A stretch of 64,000 bases of DNA from Clonostachys chloroleuca (taxonomy: Eukaryota; Ascomycota; Sordariomycetes; Hypocreales; Bionectriaceae): positions 4,092,001 to 4,156,000 of the forward strand of contig JBANAY010000004.1 of the NCBI GenBank assembly GCA_037952775.1. Direction: 5' to 3'. The notes beneath the pieces are model-generated. The model was not told the DNA's origin and did no database searches. It saw only the letters and a list, made by a program, of their open reading frames with translations. The translations under genes were made by a program, and so were the position numbers. Of the stretch, positions 10,121 through 21,283 are shown piece by piece (position 1 is the stretch's first letter; every line of letters begins with the position of its first letter).

Positions 10121-12523
10121 TCAAATCTCCTTTTTACTATCCGCCGCCGCTCCTTCTTGCGAGTGGCCATCTTTCCCACAGGCCTGCACCAAGCTTATAG
10201 CAACCAGGGCGCTCGCCCCTTCCTCAAGCTGCTTCGTGAAGAAGGAGTCACCACCGAAAGCGCGGATCGACTTCCTGCGATCCCTCTCCGCGACCGTCAG
10301 CCTCGCCCCGGCCTGCTTGTTCGCCTCCATCTCCTCCAGATACTTAGCCCGGATAGCGTACTTCTCGCTGCGCTCCTTGCGGATGTGCCTGGACCCCATC
10401 TGCTGCAGCACAAACCGCACCATGGCTCGCAGCGCGACGAAGATGTGCTCGCTGATGAAGATCGTGATGGGGAGCGCCCACCATGCGCCCCCCGCGATAC
10501 TGTTGGCGCCGAACAAGTGGACGATGGCCCCAGTCGTAATGCTACCCGCCCAGGTCAGGAAGTCGAGCGAGCTGATCCACGGGCCGATGCCGTCGCTACG
10601 CACGGGTGCGGGTCGCTGCTGCTCAGTGACGATCTTGAGGAAGTCGGTGCGCAGCTCGATGACGTTGTTGATGAGGAATCCGATAGAGATAAGGGGCCAG
10701 ACTGGAGAGAAGAGGGCCAGGTATCCGAACTGGATCACAACCTCGGCGATATCATCCTGGACGTTGTAGGTATCCATTGTGGCCTGGTTTCTCGCAGTGA
10801 GCAGGAACTCAGCTTCAAGAGGGTCGTCCTTTTCCGCCGCGGCGATCATGGCGTTGCCGCTGTAGTGAGCAGCGCGGTAGTCGCGGTACCAGCCCTGGAG
10901 CTTTCGCTTCGCGACGGGGATGATGTTTTCCTCGAAGAAGGAGGACACTTGGCCCGTCAAAGCGAGCGCGATGACCTCGTCGCGCAGTCTGCCCGAATCG
11001 ACGTTGAAGGCCTGATGCTCGTCAAAGAAGACTCTAGGCCCCAAGGGCCCCAAGAGTGCCCTGGTCTTGAGGCTCAGCCAGGGGATAATCCTCTCTCCAA
11101 AGGGAACATATACAAAGGCCGTGACCAAAATGGGCAAGTAATTAGTGATGCCACTGAGGATGAATCGCTTCTGTGTGCGAGACATTTCATAGGTATCCGC
11201 TGTTCGATGGTTCTCAAAGTCAGTCAAGGCATCGGCAATTGACTCAAGAAATCCGCTGATTCCCGGCAACGCCAATGCGAGCATGATGGTGGGGAGGAAC
11301 TCCTAGCTGGCTGTCAGTTTCTCCTCATTCATTCAGCAAGCGGAGGGGAAGCATACCACAGCAGTCTTGTAGGGTCCCTGGTACCCTTCAGTGATGAGAA
11401 TCTCAAGCGCGAACACGGCGATGATGATAGCTCCAAGCGCAATTGTAGCGAGAAGAACGAACGGGATTTGCAGCAGGTGGCGGAGGATCAGCTTCCATCG
11501 AGGGAAGTAATACCGCGTCCTGCCAGTCTCGTCAACCCAGCTCTTCTCCCACTGGAACTGCGGTCTGTTCACTTTAGCACTTGCGATATTTCGGACGCCC
11601 CATCGGATGCTCAGATCCGTTTGTTGAATTTTCCAGTATTCGACCATGAAGGTACACCAGACACAGGTGGTGATGGCATAGGTAAGTGAGTACCGTCCAC
11701 CTAAGAACCAGGTGATGAAGCCTGTAACGGCGGGAAAAGTAAGCAGTACCAGATAGGTCTGAATAAAAGCAAAGTAGAACGCGACCTATATGGAGAATCC
11801 GCCCATGTCAGTTACTACATCAAATACACATGATAGCTGAGATTGATTCTCCTGCTCACCTTAGTCCCGAATAAATCCCGAATCTGGTCAAGATCTTCCA
11901 TAGTCAAAACCAGTCGCTTGCTAAGGTGCTTCAACAGAGCCTGATTCTTTGTCTCATTATGGAGTGGGAAAATGGACTTGACATGCTCCCACTGGCCCCA
12001 TTCGGGGGTGATACCAGCACCGCCCAGAGATTTGGGCCAGCTGACGAGGTGATAGACGGAAAGGATATCCTCAGCCTCGTACGCGCCATCGACCACGGTG
12101 TCTTTGTTACCACCAGGATGTCTAGTGATGATGCCAAATAGCCAGTCCTTGACTCTTTACCCATGTGAGCGACGAAAGAGAGACGAATACATCAAGATGA
12201 AGACCCGACATACCTTGACTTGTACACAGCGTTGCCCAGCAATTCCTTGGGGGCTTTGGCGAAAATCAGAATTGTCATGTCATAGCCAGGCCTGACCTCG
12301 GTATATAAACCGGCAGTCTCCAAATCAGTGAGCAGAGTCGTCAGGTCTCTCTGTGCCCTTTCGCTATCTAATCCACTTAGTATGGGAGACCGACGATGGA
12401 GGAGCAATGAAGGACTACGACCGACTCACCAACTTTCTCCGTGTCATAGACAATGACATACTTGTCGTTGCAAGGATGAGGAGCTCCGGCAGGAGTCAAG
12501 GTGCCGGGCCCGTGCCTCATCAT
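10121..12523 (-). CDS. TMEM16/anoctamin family protein (Ist2-like)
   Basis: Fungal TMEM16 membrane protein: a calcium-activated lipid scramblase and/or channel, or an Ist2-type ER-plasma membrane tether. Five exons: 12523-12430, 12367-12214, 12154-11860, 11785-11357 and 11302-10121. All junctions are GT..AG with agreeing phases, giving 717 residues, close to the known fungal homologue from Nectria. The N-terminal cytosolic domain starts with DKYVIVYD. About ten membrane segments follow, for example FYFAFIQTYLVLLTFP, IPFVLLATIALGAIII and YLALFSPVWPLISIGFLI. The predicted calcium-site acidic residues on TM7 and TM8 are present (D and E in YNVQDDIAEVVIQFGY; E and D in IELRTDFLK), as is one on TM6 (SSFFEEN). 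The TM6 asparagine of the family appears to be serine here. The start is the ATG pair just before the conserved domain. The tail is basic and helical. Confidence 0.88.
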
Positions 12524-13250
12524 CTTGCCGAGCAGATGGAGCCAATCACGGACCAAGCGTCCTCCAGACCAGCACCAAAAGCAAAGCCGTGTTGCCCAGG
12601 TCGACTCGAGATGATTGAATCGCTCTCGCCAAAGACCAATGGCGTTGAATTGAGCAGACAAAGGAGAGATTGGAATGTAGAATCGGAAATCAGAGGTGAT
12701 GTGTGTGGGGCCGATCTGATCTGGCTCCGGGAGGAAGAAAGGAAGGAGAATGAAGGGAGCACACCACAGCTTCAGCCCTACCGCGAGGGGTGATCCGGGC
12801 TAGGGGAGCAGGACTGGCCGGGGAGTGGGCTTTCAGGTCTCCAAACCATGAACGAAGAGAAATTCTGGTCTTCTTCCACCGCTCTCTGCGGAACGGATAA
12901 AACTGTCGGTCGTCAGCAGGAATGGACGCGTCAGCCAGGTCTATGCTTGCCAAGAGGCATCTCACGGCACGGCACACCGACCGATCCTCTTTTTTCCCCT
13001 CCCATGGCGCCGCCCGTTGGCCTGTCATTGCTTTTTTCTCCTGGCCTGGCCCTGCTTGCTTGATTGCTGGGAGGCGGTAAGCCAACCAAACCCAATTGAC
13101 GCTGCACAAACGTGGTGGCTGAAAGTCTGTAACAAGCCGTCAATGGCTGGTTGGCCGCGTTTTCCGAGTCCCGCACACCAGCCAACGGCGATCAAGCACC
13201 GCAGGCGGTCGGCAGCAGACGCCATCCCACGTCATGTCATGGGTAAATAA
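12524..13250. other. Upstream region of the TMEM16 gene
   Basis: No gene is supported. Open frames on both strands overlap one another and have no domain or splice logic. The stretch probably holds the TMEM16 promoter and leader. Confidence 0.45.
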
Positions 13251-13799
13251 ATAAGTAACCTGGGTTGGTAGACCTCGTTAAAAAACTATGGAGATTGAAA
13301 GCACAGCTTGGGGTCAATATCTTTTTCATGTGATTGCCAAGTGGGTGACATAAGATATTGCACACCACATGGTACGTTGATCTCCCATTTCACTAAACCC
13401 TTCACCTTTATAGTCTGATAACCCAGCAATAAATATATAATATACCCTCATTAAAGACAATATTTTATTTAATATTTGGACCTATAAGAATTATTTTATA
13501 GTTTTAATTTAATATTTTGATCGGATTCAGCTGTTAGACGAGGATTGAAAACGCCTATGATTTGCGTGTGCAATGTTTTATGTCACCCCGTTGATTGCTT
13601 GCCCACACAGCTGGAAGGAGCTTTCCACTCTCACGTGGTGCACAGCGCAGGTGCAAAGCGTCATGTTCAATCTGCCCTTTCTTGCTAACTAGGTATTTGG
13701 TTTCCTTCATTCTCAACATATGATTCTTTCTATCCCATGGACTCTCCGCCTATCCACTTCTCACTGGCGACTTATCTCTATGCCAAGTGAACCTCTACA
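13251..13799. repeat. Direct repeat copy A (left of helicase relic)
   Basis: Matches, in the same orientation, the segment at 16561-17070. Shared blocks include AACCTGGGTT, TAGACCT, GAGATTGAAA, CACAGCTGGAAGGAG or its close variant, GCGCAGGTGCAAAGC and CATGGACTCTCCGCCTAT. Excluding the inserted short element, about 290 bases align at roughly 75% identity by eye. It lies just upstream of the helicase relic and seems to contain its old promoter and leader. Confidence 0.75.
13338..13593. mobile_element. MITE-like element, copy 1
   Basis: A 256-base AT-rich element with terminal inverted repeats. The left end is CAAGTGGGTGACATAAGAT; the right end, read inverted, is CAACGGGGTGACATAAAAC. Both continue with TTGCACAC after a short interval. 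It is flanked by a 5-base direct repeat ATTGC (13333-13337 and 13594-13598). It sits inside repeat copy A, and copy B lacks an insertion at the matching site, which is good evidence for transposition. It has no coding capacity. Confidence 0.8.
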
Positions 13800-14023
13800 A
13801 CTTTCTCCCACCGCCCCACATCAACTTTCTCCAACCTTCTCACATCAACTTCCTACCTCAACTACCTCTAGGATTTGTGCTCTGGTAATTTCTCTACGAC
13901 TTTATTCAGATCATCTCTATCGCCACGATTAAACGCTATCGAAATATTTCATCGTGAGAAATGCACCATTCTTCCATGCCATCTTCAAATATCATGCTAA
14001 CCGAGACAGGTGCTGATTGAATA

Positions 14024-16567
14024 ATGAATCGTGACTTCAGAGTCAAACTAGGGCGTATCGCCGATGTTACGAAACTGAGCGCCAAAGTCAACATAAACCA
14101 GTTCACGGTAGATGAATGCTTTTGGCCTGGTTTGGTGGTCTAGCCTGAAGATGCGAATGATAAACTTACCGAGATTTTAACATCTAATCGCCGAGCGGCT
14201 CGACAGGCTCCCAAGGCGACAGACGAGCCGCCAAGATTTCTCCTACCCGAAATGACCCTATCGTCGCGTGACTTCGTTTCACCACCTGGAGATGAGATTC
14301 GCATCAGCGACAGGATGGTCAACATGCTGGAGTATATCAAGAGCGAGGAATTTGAAATGCTCCTAGTAAGTTCTATACAAATCACTAATTTTTGCGTCAC
14401 TAAATAAGAGTTTCTTCAGCGAGACGTGACCTCCTGCGAAGCGATTCCTGCCGAATTCAATGGACTCAAGACGACACCCAAGAGATAGCAGCTTATTGGG
14501 GTCACGAAAGCCATGCGGTTTGCTCAGTCGCCCTTCAAAGGGGGCTTCATCTGTGACAATGCTGGCCTCGGTAAATCTTTGACGGCGTTAATGACGGCCA
14601 TCAAGCTGCGTCAACAACTTCTCCCAAACTGTGGCTTCATCCTCATTGTATGCCCACCCGGTTGCGTGACACAGTGGGAAGGCGAGATCAAGACTCATTT
14701 CGAAGCTGTAAGTCTTACATATCACAGAAGGACGGTCTCATGCGTCAGGAAGATGCTAATATGGATACATAGGCAAACAGACCTTCATACTTTATTCTTA
14801 AAGATGCAAATCATCCAGTCAAAGATTTACTCAAGTATGATGTTGTGATCTGCAGTGGTCGATTCCTGATGAACCGATACAAGGACCTTCTCGCACACTG
14901 TGAATATTATGCAAACAGGCGATTCAATATCTATACTGGATCGCAGCCCACGGAAGATGAACCACAAATCAAGAGTCGGGTACCTGACCCACTTGCATTC
15001 TCCAGTTTATGATCTCCTGGGCAAAAGGATTGCAGTGCTCATCTTAGATGAAAGTCACTACGCCAAAAACCCAGCGTCAAAGGTCTATAAGGCTATTCAC
15101 CTACTACGTTATCATCGTGCGCTTCTTCTCACGGCGACACCCATGTTCAATAACTGGCTGGATATGCCGAAGCAAATGGGCCTGCTCCCTGGTGGTGGCC
15201 CATTTATTGATGAGCAACATATCTCAGCTGTTTTTGGATTGTCAAATGGCAATGCAAACGAATGGACCAAAAGTTCGCATAAGGCCCTCTTCGAACGACT
15301 TGCTTGTGCAATTACCGTTGCACGACCTAAGAGCATCCTCCACGATCTCCAAAAGCCTGAACAGAACATTGTTCTTGTGGCTGAACCACCGAGATGGGTT
15401 CGGCTGGCTATTTCATATTATGTCCGAAAGGGTCGTAAATATCTCGCCGTTAGGATGAATTCGATACAGCGAACCCAAGCCAATGCTGCAGCTGGCTATG
15501 CCAATTCTGCAGCTGGCTATGCCATGCTAAGCATAGCAACTCAACTGGCGTCAAACCCCTTGATGCTTCAAGTATCTAACCCGCCAAAGATCGACGTGGA
15601 TGAGATTAAAGGCCACATACAAGCAACATTATCGAAGAGGTTTCCCACTTTGGCTAACGTGGATGCTCTTGATGATACACAATGGTCAACTTTCGAGCAG
15701 TATTGTGATCAAAAACTCAAGCTCCCGGAGAAAGCTAATTATCGTAACGACAATATAAATGATGATGGCCCGGTAGATGATGCTGAATCCATCATTAGTG
15801 AGGCTGATACAGCCCCTGGTGACATAGCCTCCGGGATGACAGAGTTCATCATGGATGTTGAAGGCTCAGAAGAGCCACAATCTCTTCCCCTCGGGCACGA
15901 TACCTCATTCACTGGAGGTGAGGAGGTGAATGACGACCTCGATGGCAGTATTCCAGTGACATTGCCATCAGCTGAAAAGCTTGCAAAAAGTCAGTACTGG
16001 AAATCAAAACTCTCCTCTACTGAAGTTGAAGACATCATCTCTCCTCGTGTCCATGCAGTCCTAGACTGCGTACGGAAGGATTATGACTCGTTTCCTGGTC
16101 AAAAGACCATGGTTGTATCAGCATCACTTAGGTTCCTTCAGCTTATTGCAGAAGCAATCAAAAGAGAATTGCATCATTTGGAAGTTGTTGAGTACAATGG
16201 CGAAGTTCCGCCTAAGGAACGAGCAAGGCGGCTGGAGAAGATCAACACACAAGGAGGGTCATCCATCCTTCTCCTCACGGCAGGCGCTGGCGGTACAGGC
16301 TTGAACGTGACTGGAGTAAGTCATGTGCTCCTGACCGAGCCACAGTGGAATTTAGGCTTGGAAGTTCAAATAATCGGGCGATCGTATCGGCTGGGACAGA
16401 AGCACCAAGTGCGCGTCAGCAAATTATTCTGCGAGAAGTCGGCCATTGACAACTTAGTCGAGCAAATCAAGCAGAAAAAGGAGGCAGTCACCAAGCCGAT
16501 GTACGACTTCTTGATCCGTGAGGATCAAGAGCCCTTCTCTCCAACTCCTTTGCCATTTAATGAATAA
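14024..16567 (+). pseudogene. SNF2-family helicase pseudogene
   Basis: Exons 14024-14365, 14420-14707 and 14773-16567, with normal GT..AG introns and agreeing phases. The reading is broken three times: TAG at 14141-14143, TAG at 14486-14488, and a one-base shift near 15006-15009, where the frame passes from LAFSS to YDLLGKRIAVLILDES. Both TAG codons could come from CAG by a C-to-T change. The SNF2/helicase motifs remain visible: Walker A in DNAGLGKSLTA, the DESH box in LILDESHYAKN, LLLTATPMFNN, TAGAGGTGLNVT, and the final motif IIGRSYRLGQKHQ. This was an ATP-dependent DNA translocase of chromatin-remodelling type. The stop codon at 16565-16567 is immediately followed by the target duplication of an inserted short element. 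It is flanked by direct repeats. Downstream parts of the motif region are intact, so the decay seems recent. Confidence 0.8.
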
Positions 16568-17070
16568 CCTGGCAAGTGGGTGACATAAGAAATAAGACAC
16601 TCGGACATTAAGCTGCTTATTCTCAAATCTGTGGCCGGTATTATCAGATTATTGAGTACTAATAATACAAACTTCAGAGATAATACGACATATATTATCA
16701 CTATCTTTCATTTTATACTACTGTATTTTTTAATTCAAATTAGAAGAGAGCCACTTTACAACCACTCTTCCATTAGGTGTCTCATTTCTCATATCACCCA
16801 CTTGCCTGGGTTTCTAGACCTAGCTAACTGAGGAGATTGAAATATAGCTTGTAGTTAATATTTTTTTTATATGAGTGCTTGTCCATACAGCTGGAAGGAG
16901 CCTTCTACTCTCACATGATGTACTGCGCAGGTGCAAAGCCTCATATCTAATTCGCCCTTCCTTTCTAACTATTTGCTTTCTCCTTCAATCTCGGTTTCTG
17001 GTTCTTTCTATCCCCATGGACTCTCCGCCTATCTAATTCTGACTAGAGGCTTATCTCTGTTCCAAGCGGA
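16561..17070. repeat. Direct repeat copy B (right of helicase relic)
   Basis: Same-orientation partner of 13251-13799. Without the inserted element the two run in parallel from AACCTGGGTT just after the helicase stop to the CATGGACTCTCCGCCTAT block and beyond. Because copy A precedes the helicase start and copy B follows its stop, copy B looks like the promoter and leader of a lost tandem copy of the helicase, or the pair marks a duplicated unit. Confidence 0.75.
16573..16804. mobile_element. MITE-like element, copy 2
   Basis: A 232-base element with terminal inverted repeats. The left end is CAAGTGGGTGACATAAGAAA followed by TAAGACAC; the right end, inverted, is CAAGTGGGTGATATGAGAAA followed by TGAGACAC. 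A 5-base target duplication CCTGG lies at 16568-16572 and 16805-16809. It is AT-rich inside and has no coding frame. It is inserted directly after the stop codon of the helicase relic, at the beginning of repeat copy B. Confidence 0.85.
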
Positions 17071-17859
17071 CCTGCAGCCAGCGAACAGCATTCTCTATTC
17101 TAGACTTGATAATATCTATATCATGACTGCCAGGCAAATGACGCTGGACGTCAACTAGCAGGGCAAAATGCCCTGTTTTGACTTGATTATGGGTTTTGTT
17201 CTCAGCAATGCCAGACTCACCGCACATAATCTACCTAACACCTCGAGCATCTTGGCCAACTTCTCGGGGCTGATGTGAGCCTGGCCTCTACCTGACATGC
17301 GAGTCTTGGCAGCATCAGCCTTATGGTTCTGAAGCTCTCCTTGAATGTTTCCGGTTCTCTCATTCTACTCAAGTCGTCTTCGTTCATTTCGACGGTTCGC
17401 TACCTCCCCCTACCTTGGCCACTGTTGAATCCATCGGACCAAGCAGAAGATGGGTGTGTTTCGATAATCCACGCATTGCTTTGACAAATAGATAAGCTGG
17501 GGATAAATTGAAGAACAAGCTGCTCAGGTCTGGTACGCCTAGAGGTCATGTGAGCAGGCATGTTCGCGAGGCGACACGCTAAGCCATGAATCCTGCCCAA
17601 AATTGCACTTTTGTGCACAATGGCGCCGGTAGACAAACTCAGAGGACATCTCTGTAAGCAGGCAAGATAGGAGCACCGGCTGTAGCCGAGTGTGCCGACT
17701 TGTGCCAATACTTCTCAGCTGAGCCCCCTCCTTACAATCAGCCCAAGTCGGTCACAGGACCAGCGCTCGCTCCTCCCCGTAAATATTTGCCCATCCCCAA
17801 AATCTAGATGAGGGAGACAAATGACCACATAGCACCTGCTGGAAGTTTCTGGGATAGCA
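17071..17859. other. Intergenic, no supported gene
   Basis: Right of repeat copy B. A minus-strand frame of 102 codons at 17400-17708 has no domain and unusual composition. Another minus-strand stretch (about 17200-17340) reads HISPEKLAKMLEVLGR-like sequence but has no start or splice structure. Both may be relics. Confidence 0.4.
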
Positions 17860-19141
17860 ATGAAGTCTTCAAACTATACAGTGGGGTGGATCTGCGCCAT
17901 CAAGACGGAATATGTCGCCGCTCAGGCCTTTCTCGATGAGGAACACAACACCTCCTCGCGTCGATCTTATCACGACCCCAATGATTATACGCTGGGACGC
18001 ATGGGAAAGCATAATGTCGTCATAGCTGTTTTACCCAACGGAGAGTATGGCAAATCGTCCGCAGCCGCCGTCATGAGCCACATGCTACACAGCTTCCCAA
18101 ACGTTCGAGTTATGCTGATGGTTGGCATCGGCGGTGGCGTCCCAAGTGCCCGGCACGACATCCGTCTTGGGGATGTGGTGGTGAGCAGCCCTTCTGGAGG
18201 CAACAGCGGGGTTTTCCAATATGATTTTGGCAAATCTGTCCAGGACCAACGCTTCCATCACACGGGGTTCATGAACCAGCCGCCGACTGTTCTACGTACA
18301 GCTGTGGCGGGCCTTGAAGCATCATACGAGAGGAAGGGGCACAGGCTCAGCAAGTTCATTGATACCGCATTGAGCTACAACCCTAGGTTGGGCCGAAAGT
18401 ACTCGAAGCCTTCCTGGAACTCCGACAGGCTGTATGTAAGTGGATTTACCCACGGCGGCAAGCTTGCCTGCGTCGACGGCTGTTCGTCAGACTACCTTAT
18501 TCCTCGGCGGCCGCGGGGCAGGCAAGAGGACGATCCTGCCATTCACTACGGCCTCATTGCATCTGGGGACACATTGATGAAAGATGCAATTATTCGACAC
18601 GCTGGCGGAGGAGCATGATGTCCTCTGTTTTGAAATGGAGGCAGCCGGGCTGATGAACAACTTTCCGTGTCTTGTCATCCGAGGCATCTGCGATTATGCT
18701 GATTCTCACAAGAACAAGGAATGGCAAGGCTACGCTGCAATGACGGCAGCGGCTTACACAAAGGACCTTCTCAAGCGGGTTTCACCAATGATGGCAAACT
18801 CTGATCAAGCTCCAGACGAAGATAACCATCAAAAGTCTCATCGGAGCCAATGGGACCCAACTACTGATTTCGCCTCTGAAAATCAAGAGAGTCATCCTTC
18901 GGAGTACGTCAATATAGAAGGGCCGTACCAAGATACTGAAGAGCCGTCAACAGCATGGACATCGAACGATAGAAATCAAGAGTTGAGGTGGGGGGCACCT
19001 CGCATGTACCACTTGTCACATCAAGACGAGGACAGTCTATCAACTGAGATTGGCGAACAACATTACTACCAACCGAATGACCTGATTGAAGATCCCCGGA
19101 GAAGCAGCCACTCTCAGAGGCCAGATCACCTCAACTATTAG
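17860..19141 (+). pseudogene. Nucleoside phosphorylase-domain (PNP_UDP) gene with a frameshift
   Basis: The first frame, from the ATG at 17860, encodes a PNP_UDP domain. Visible parts are YTVGWICAIKTEY at the start, MLMVGIGGGVPS, and RLGDVVVSSPSGG (typical of the fungal proteins that often precede NACHT or ankyrin modules). It reads through [16 protein letters not shown] to 18597 and would then stop after eight more residues. The second frame, from 18596, continues the domain exactly ([18 protein letters not shown], then [20 protein letters not shown]). Loss of the two bases GA from an expected CGAGACACG would explain it. Together they give about 427 residues, with a disordered, acidic tail of about 120 residues after the domain. 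No NACHT or repeat domain follows. It may be a true pseudogene or an assembly error. Confidence 0.75.
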
Positions 19142-19658
19142 GTGGCGAGATGGAATCCGAAATGAGAGTGTTCGGAGTGGTCGATTATCCCTACTTCACT
19201 GGCAATATTGTATTCAAGTTTCCTCATGAAACCCGGGCTGGCAACTTGGTGACAGAGGAAATGAGACCTCAAATTGAAGCAGTTATGAGCAGACCACTTT
19301 CCACGATGGCTACATGAAATCAGTAACATAAATCGATATAAATTAAAGATATTTAGTGTATTACATGAATTGCCTTTTTTTCCTCTCTTTGGGTCCTGTT
19401 CTCTTCGGATGTGCTCAGCGACTCGATGAAGTCGAGAACTGTTGGTTGGATGTGATATTAAATCTGCCTCGCGGCCGCCTCGCTGTGAGTAATACCAAGA
19501 CCCATGCATCTTGCATCAAATTCGGCACAGCCACTCTACCTACCATCATCTTCTCGATGCAATCAGATTCAATCGCTTGTCTTCACCATTACGCAAGAAT
19601 TGATCTCTACATGCGCTCCACAGCTTCTAGCAGCTGAGCAGTGAAAAGGCAACAGTAA
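19142..19658. other. Intergenic region before the Zn2Cys6 gene
   Basis: Only short, unsupported frames. It presumably carries the promoter of the regulator at 19659. Confidence 0.45.
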
Positions 19659-21283
19659 ATGGCAGGGACTCCCAGATCAACCGGCTGCGAGGCCTGCAAA
19701 CAGAAGCGCATCAGAGTAAGCATACAATCGCGTCACCCGACCTTGAACTTTATTTACATATCCCAGTGCGACAAGAAGTGGCCGACTTGCTCGCGCTGCA
19801 AACAACTCAACAGAGTCTGTCCAGGCCCATCCGCCCTCATCAAGTTCGTGGACAATGACCGCAGCCGACGAAGCTCACCGCCGGGCGCGCGTGTGCGGTC
19901 TGCCGCCAGGACGAAGCAGGCTGACCAGGCCAAATCGCTGGTCATGGTAGACCGGAGCCCTTTAAAACCCTACGGTGGCGGGCGCGCCTCATACGGTGCA
20001 TTCCGTCTCGAGGTCCCTCGCCCCAGGCTCACCACCACGGCCGACCGCGTGGGTGGTCGGCTCGTCGACCTGCTTGAGCAGGATCCCAGCAGTGTCTTCG
20101 CCAGCCAGATGAGGTATCTGCCGTACATTCCCCAGCGCCTCGCCCACAACTTCTGCCTGCGGGAATGCACGGCTCTCTTCTGCTTTGCATGGCGCCAATA
20201 CCGCTGCGGGCAGCCGGCTGAGAAGCTGCTCGTGACCCGACAGTACAGCAGGGCCATCCACAGTCTACGCGACTCCATACATAGCGATCAGCTGTATACC
20301 CCGGAGATGGTGTGTGCCATGACCCTGATGGAGCGTGTCAAGCATTTCTTCAGCATTGGTCTTGTTGAAAATACACGGCATTTCCGTGGAATCCAACATG
20401 TTCTGCAACAGAAGGGCACACCCAATCCCAACGACGATCTAGACCTTGCTTTGGCCTTTGAATACATTGGAATCATGGTAAGATTCCAGCTGATAACCCA
20501 CAGATGTTAGCTTATGTTTATCGTCCTTGCGAATCGATGCTAACCCATGCACAATAGCAACCGAGGATACCGGGCAAGGGTCAAAACAGCTACGTTACTG
20601 AATCACCTTGGAAGGAAATTCTTCAAGACTTCGGACACAAGAAGTTGGCCAAGAATGACCATAACTATCTTTGGGTGGACCCCGTAGTTTACGACGAATC
20701 CCTCGCCAGTCTTTCGGGATGGATCCAGGACATCAGACAAATTCGAGCGAATCCCAATGAGATGAGAAAAGCGAAGGATATCCTCTATGATGATATTGTA
20801 AAGCAGCACATCAAGCTATCCAACTTGATCACCAAGTCGATAAATACAGGAACAGACGTTGCCTCAATTAGAAAGTTATCCGACCCAGGGTTCTTCGTCG
20901 GATACAGATATGAATTCGAGTCCATTTTCGTGGCTCGCCAGTTCATTGCCGGTCTATCTCTTCGGATGAGATATCTGAGGATCCTTCACGATCTTGGCAC
21001 GCTATACGGTTCTCCCGATGAGTCGATCTATTCCCAGTACCGGGCTGTCTGCCTGCAGCAGTGGATGTGCATCCCATATTTGTCCACCATCGATCCGATC
21101 TCGGGCTTGGACCTGGCTGGATCAATTTCGCCATCGTTCGAGGCTGCAGACGACCTAGAATTAGGTCTTCTTATTGAGAAACTTCTAGGGGTTGACAATT
21201 ATTTCGAGAGGCTCCCGAGGGAGAAGGACACCCTGAAGACAACGTTATTGATAGAGGCTAAGCTTTTGACTGGCCGCATATGA
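19659..21283 (+). CDS. Zn2Cys6 transcription factor
   Basis: Nuclear DNA-binding regulator of the Gal4 type. Exons 19659-19715, 19767-20477 and 20558-21283, giving 497 residues. The first intron (51 bases) splits the zinc cluster. Spliced, the cysteines space perfectly as C-x2-C-x6-C-x6-C-x2-C-x6-C (CEAC, then C, C, C and C, up to NRVCPG). The intron is a multiple of three without stops, so its retention would leave the frame open but wreck the cluster. The second intron (20478-20557) has a GTAAGA donor, a GCTAACCC branch and an AATAG end. The remainder resembles the fungal-specific middle region with helical repeats and no catalytic motif. No cluster of metabolic genes lies next to it, so its targets cannot be inferred. 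Confidence 0.85.

Noticed and set aside
17200..17708. Minus-strand frames, including a stretch reading ISPEKLAKMLEVLGR
   Set aside because: No start, no consistent exon chain and no recognisable domain; the 102-codon frame has chance-like composition.
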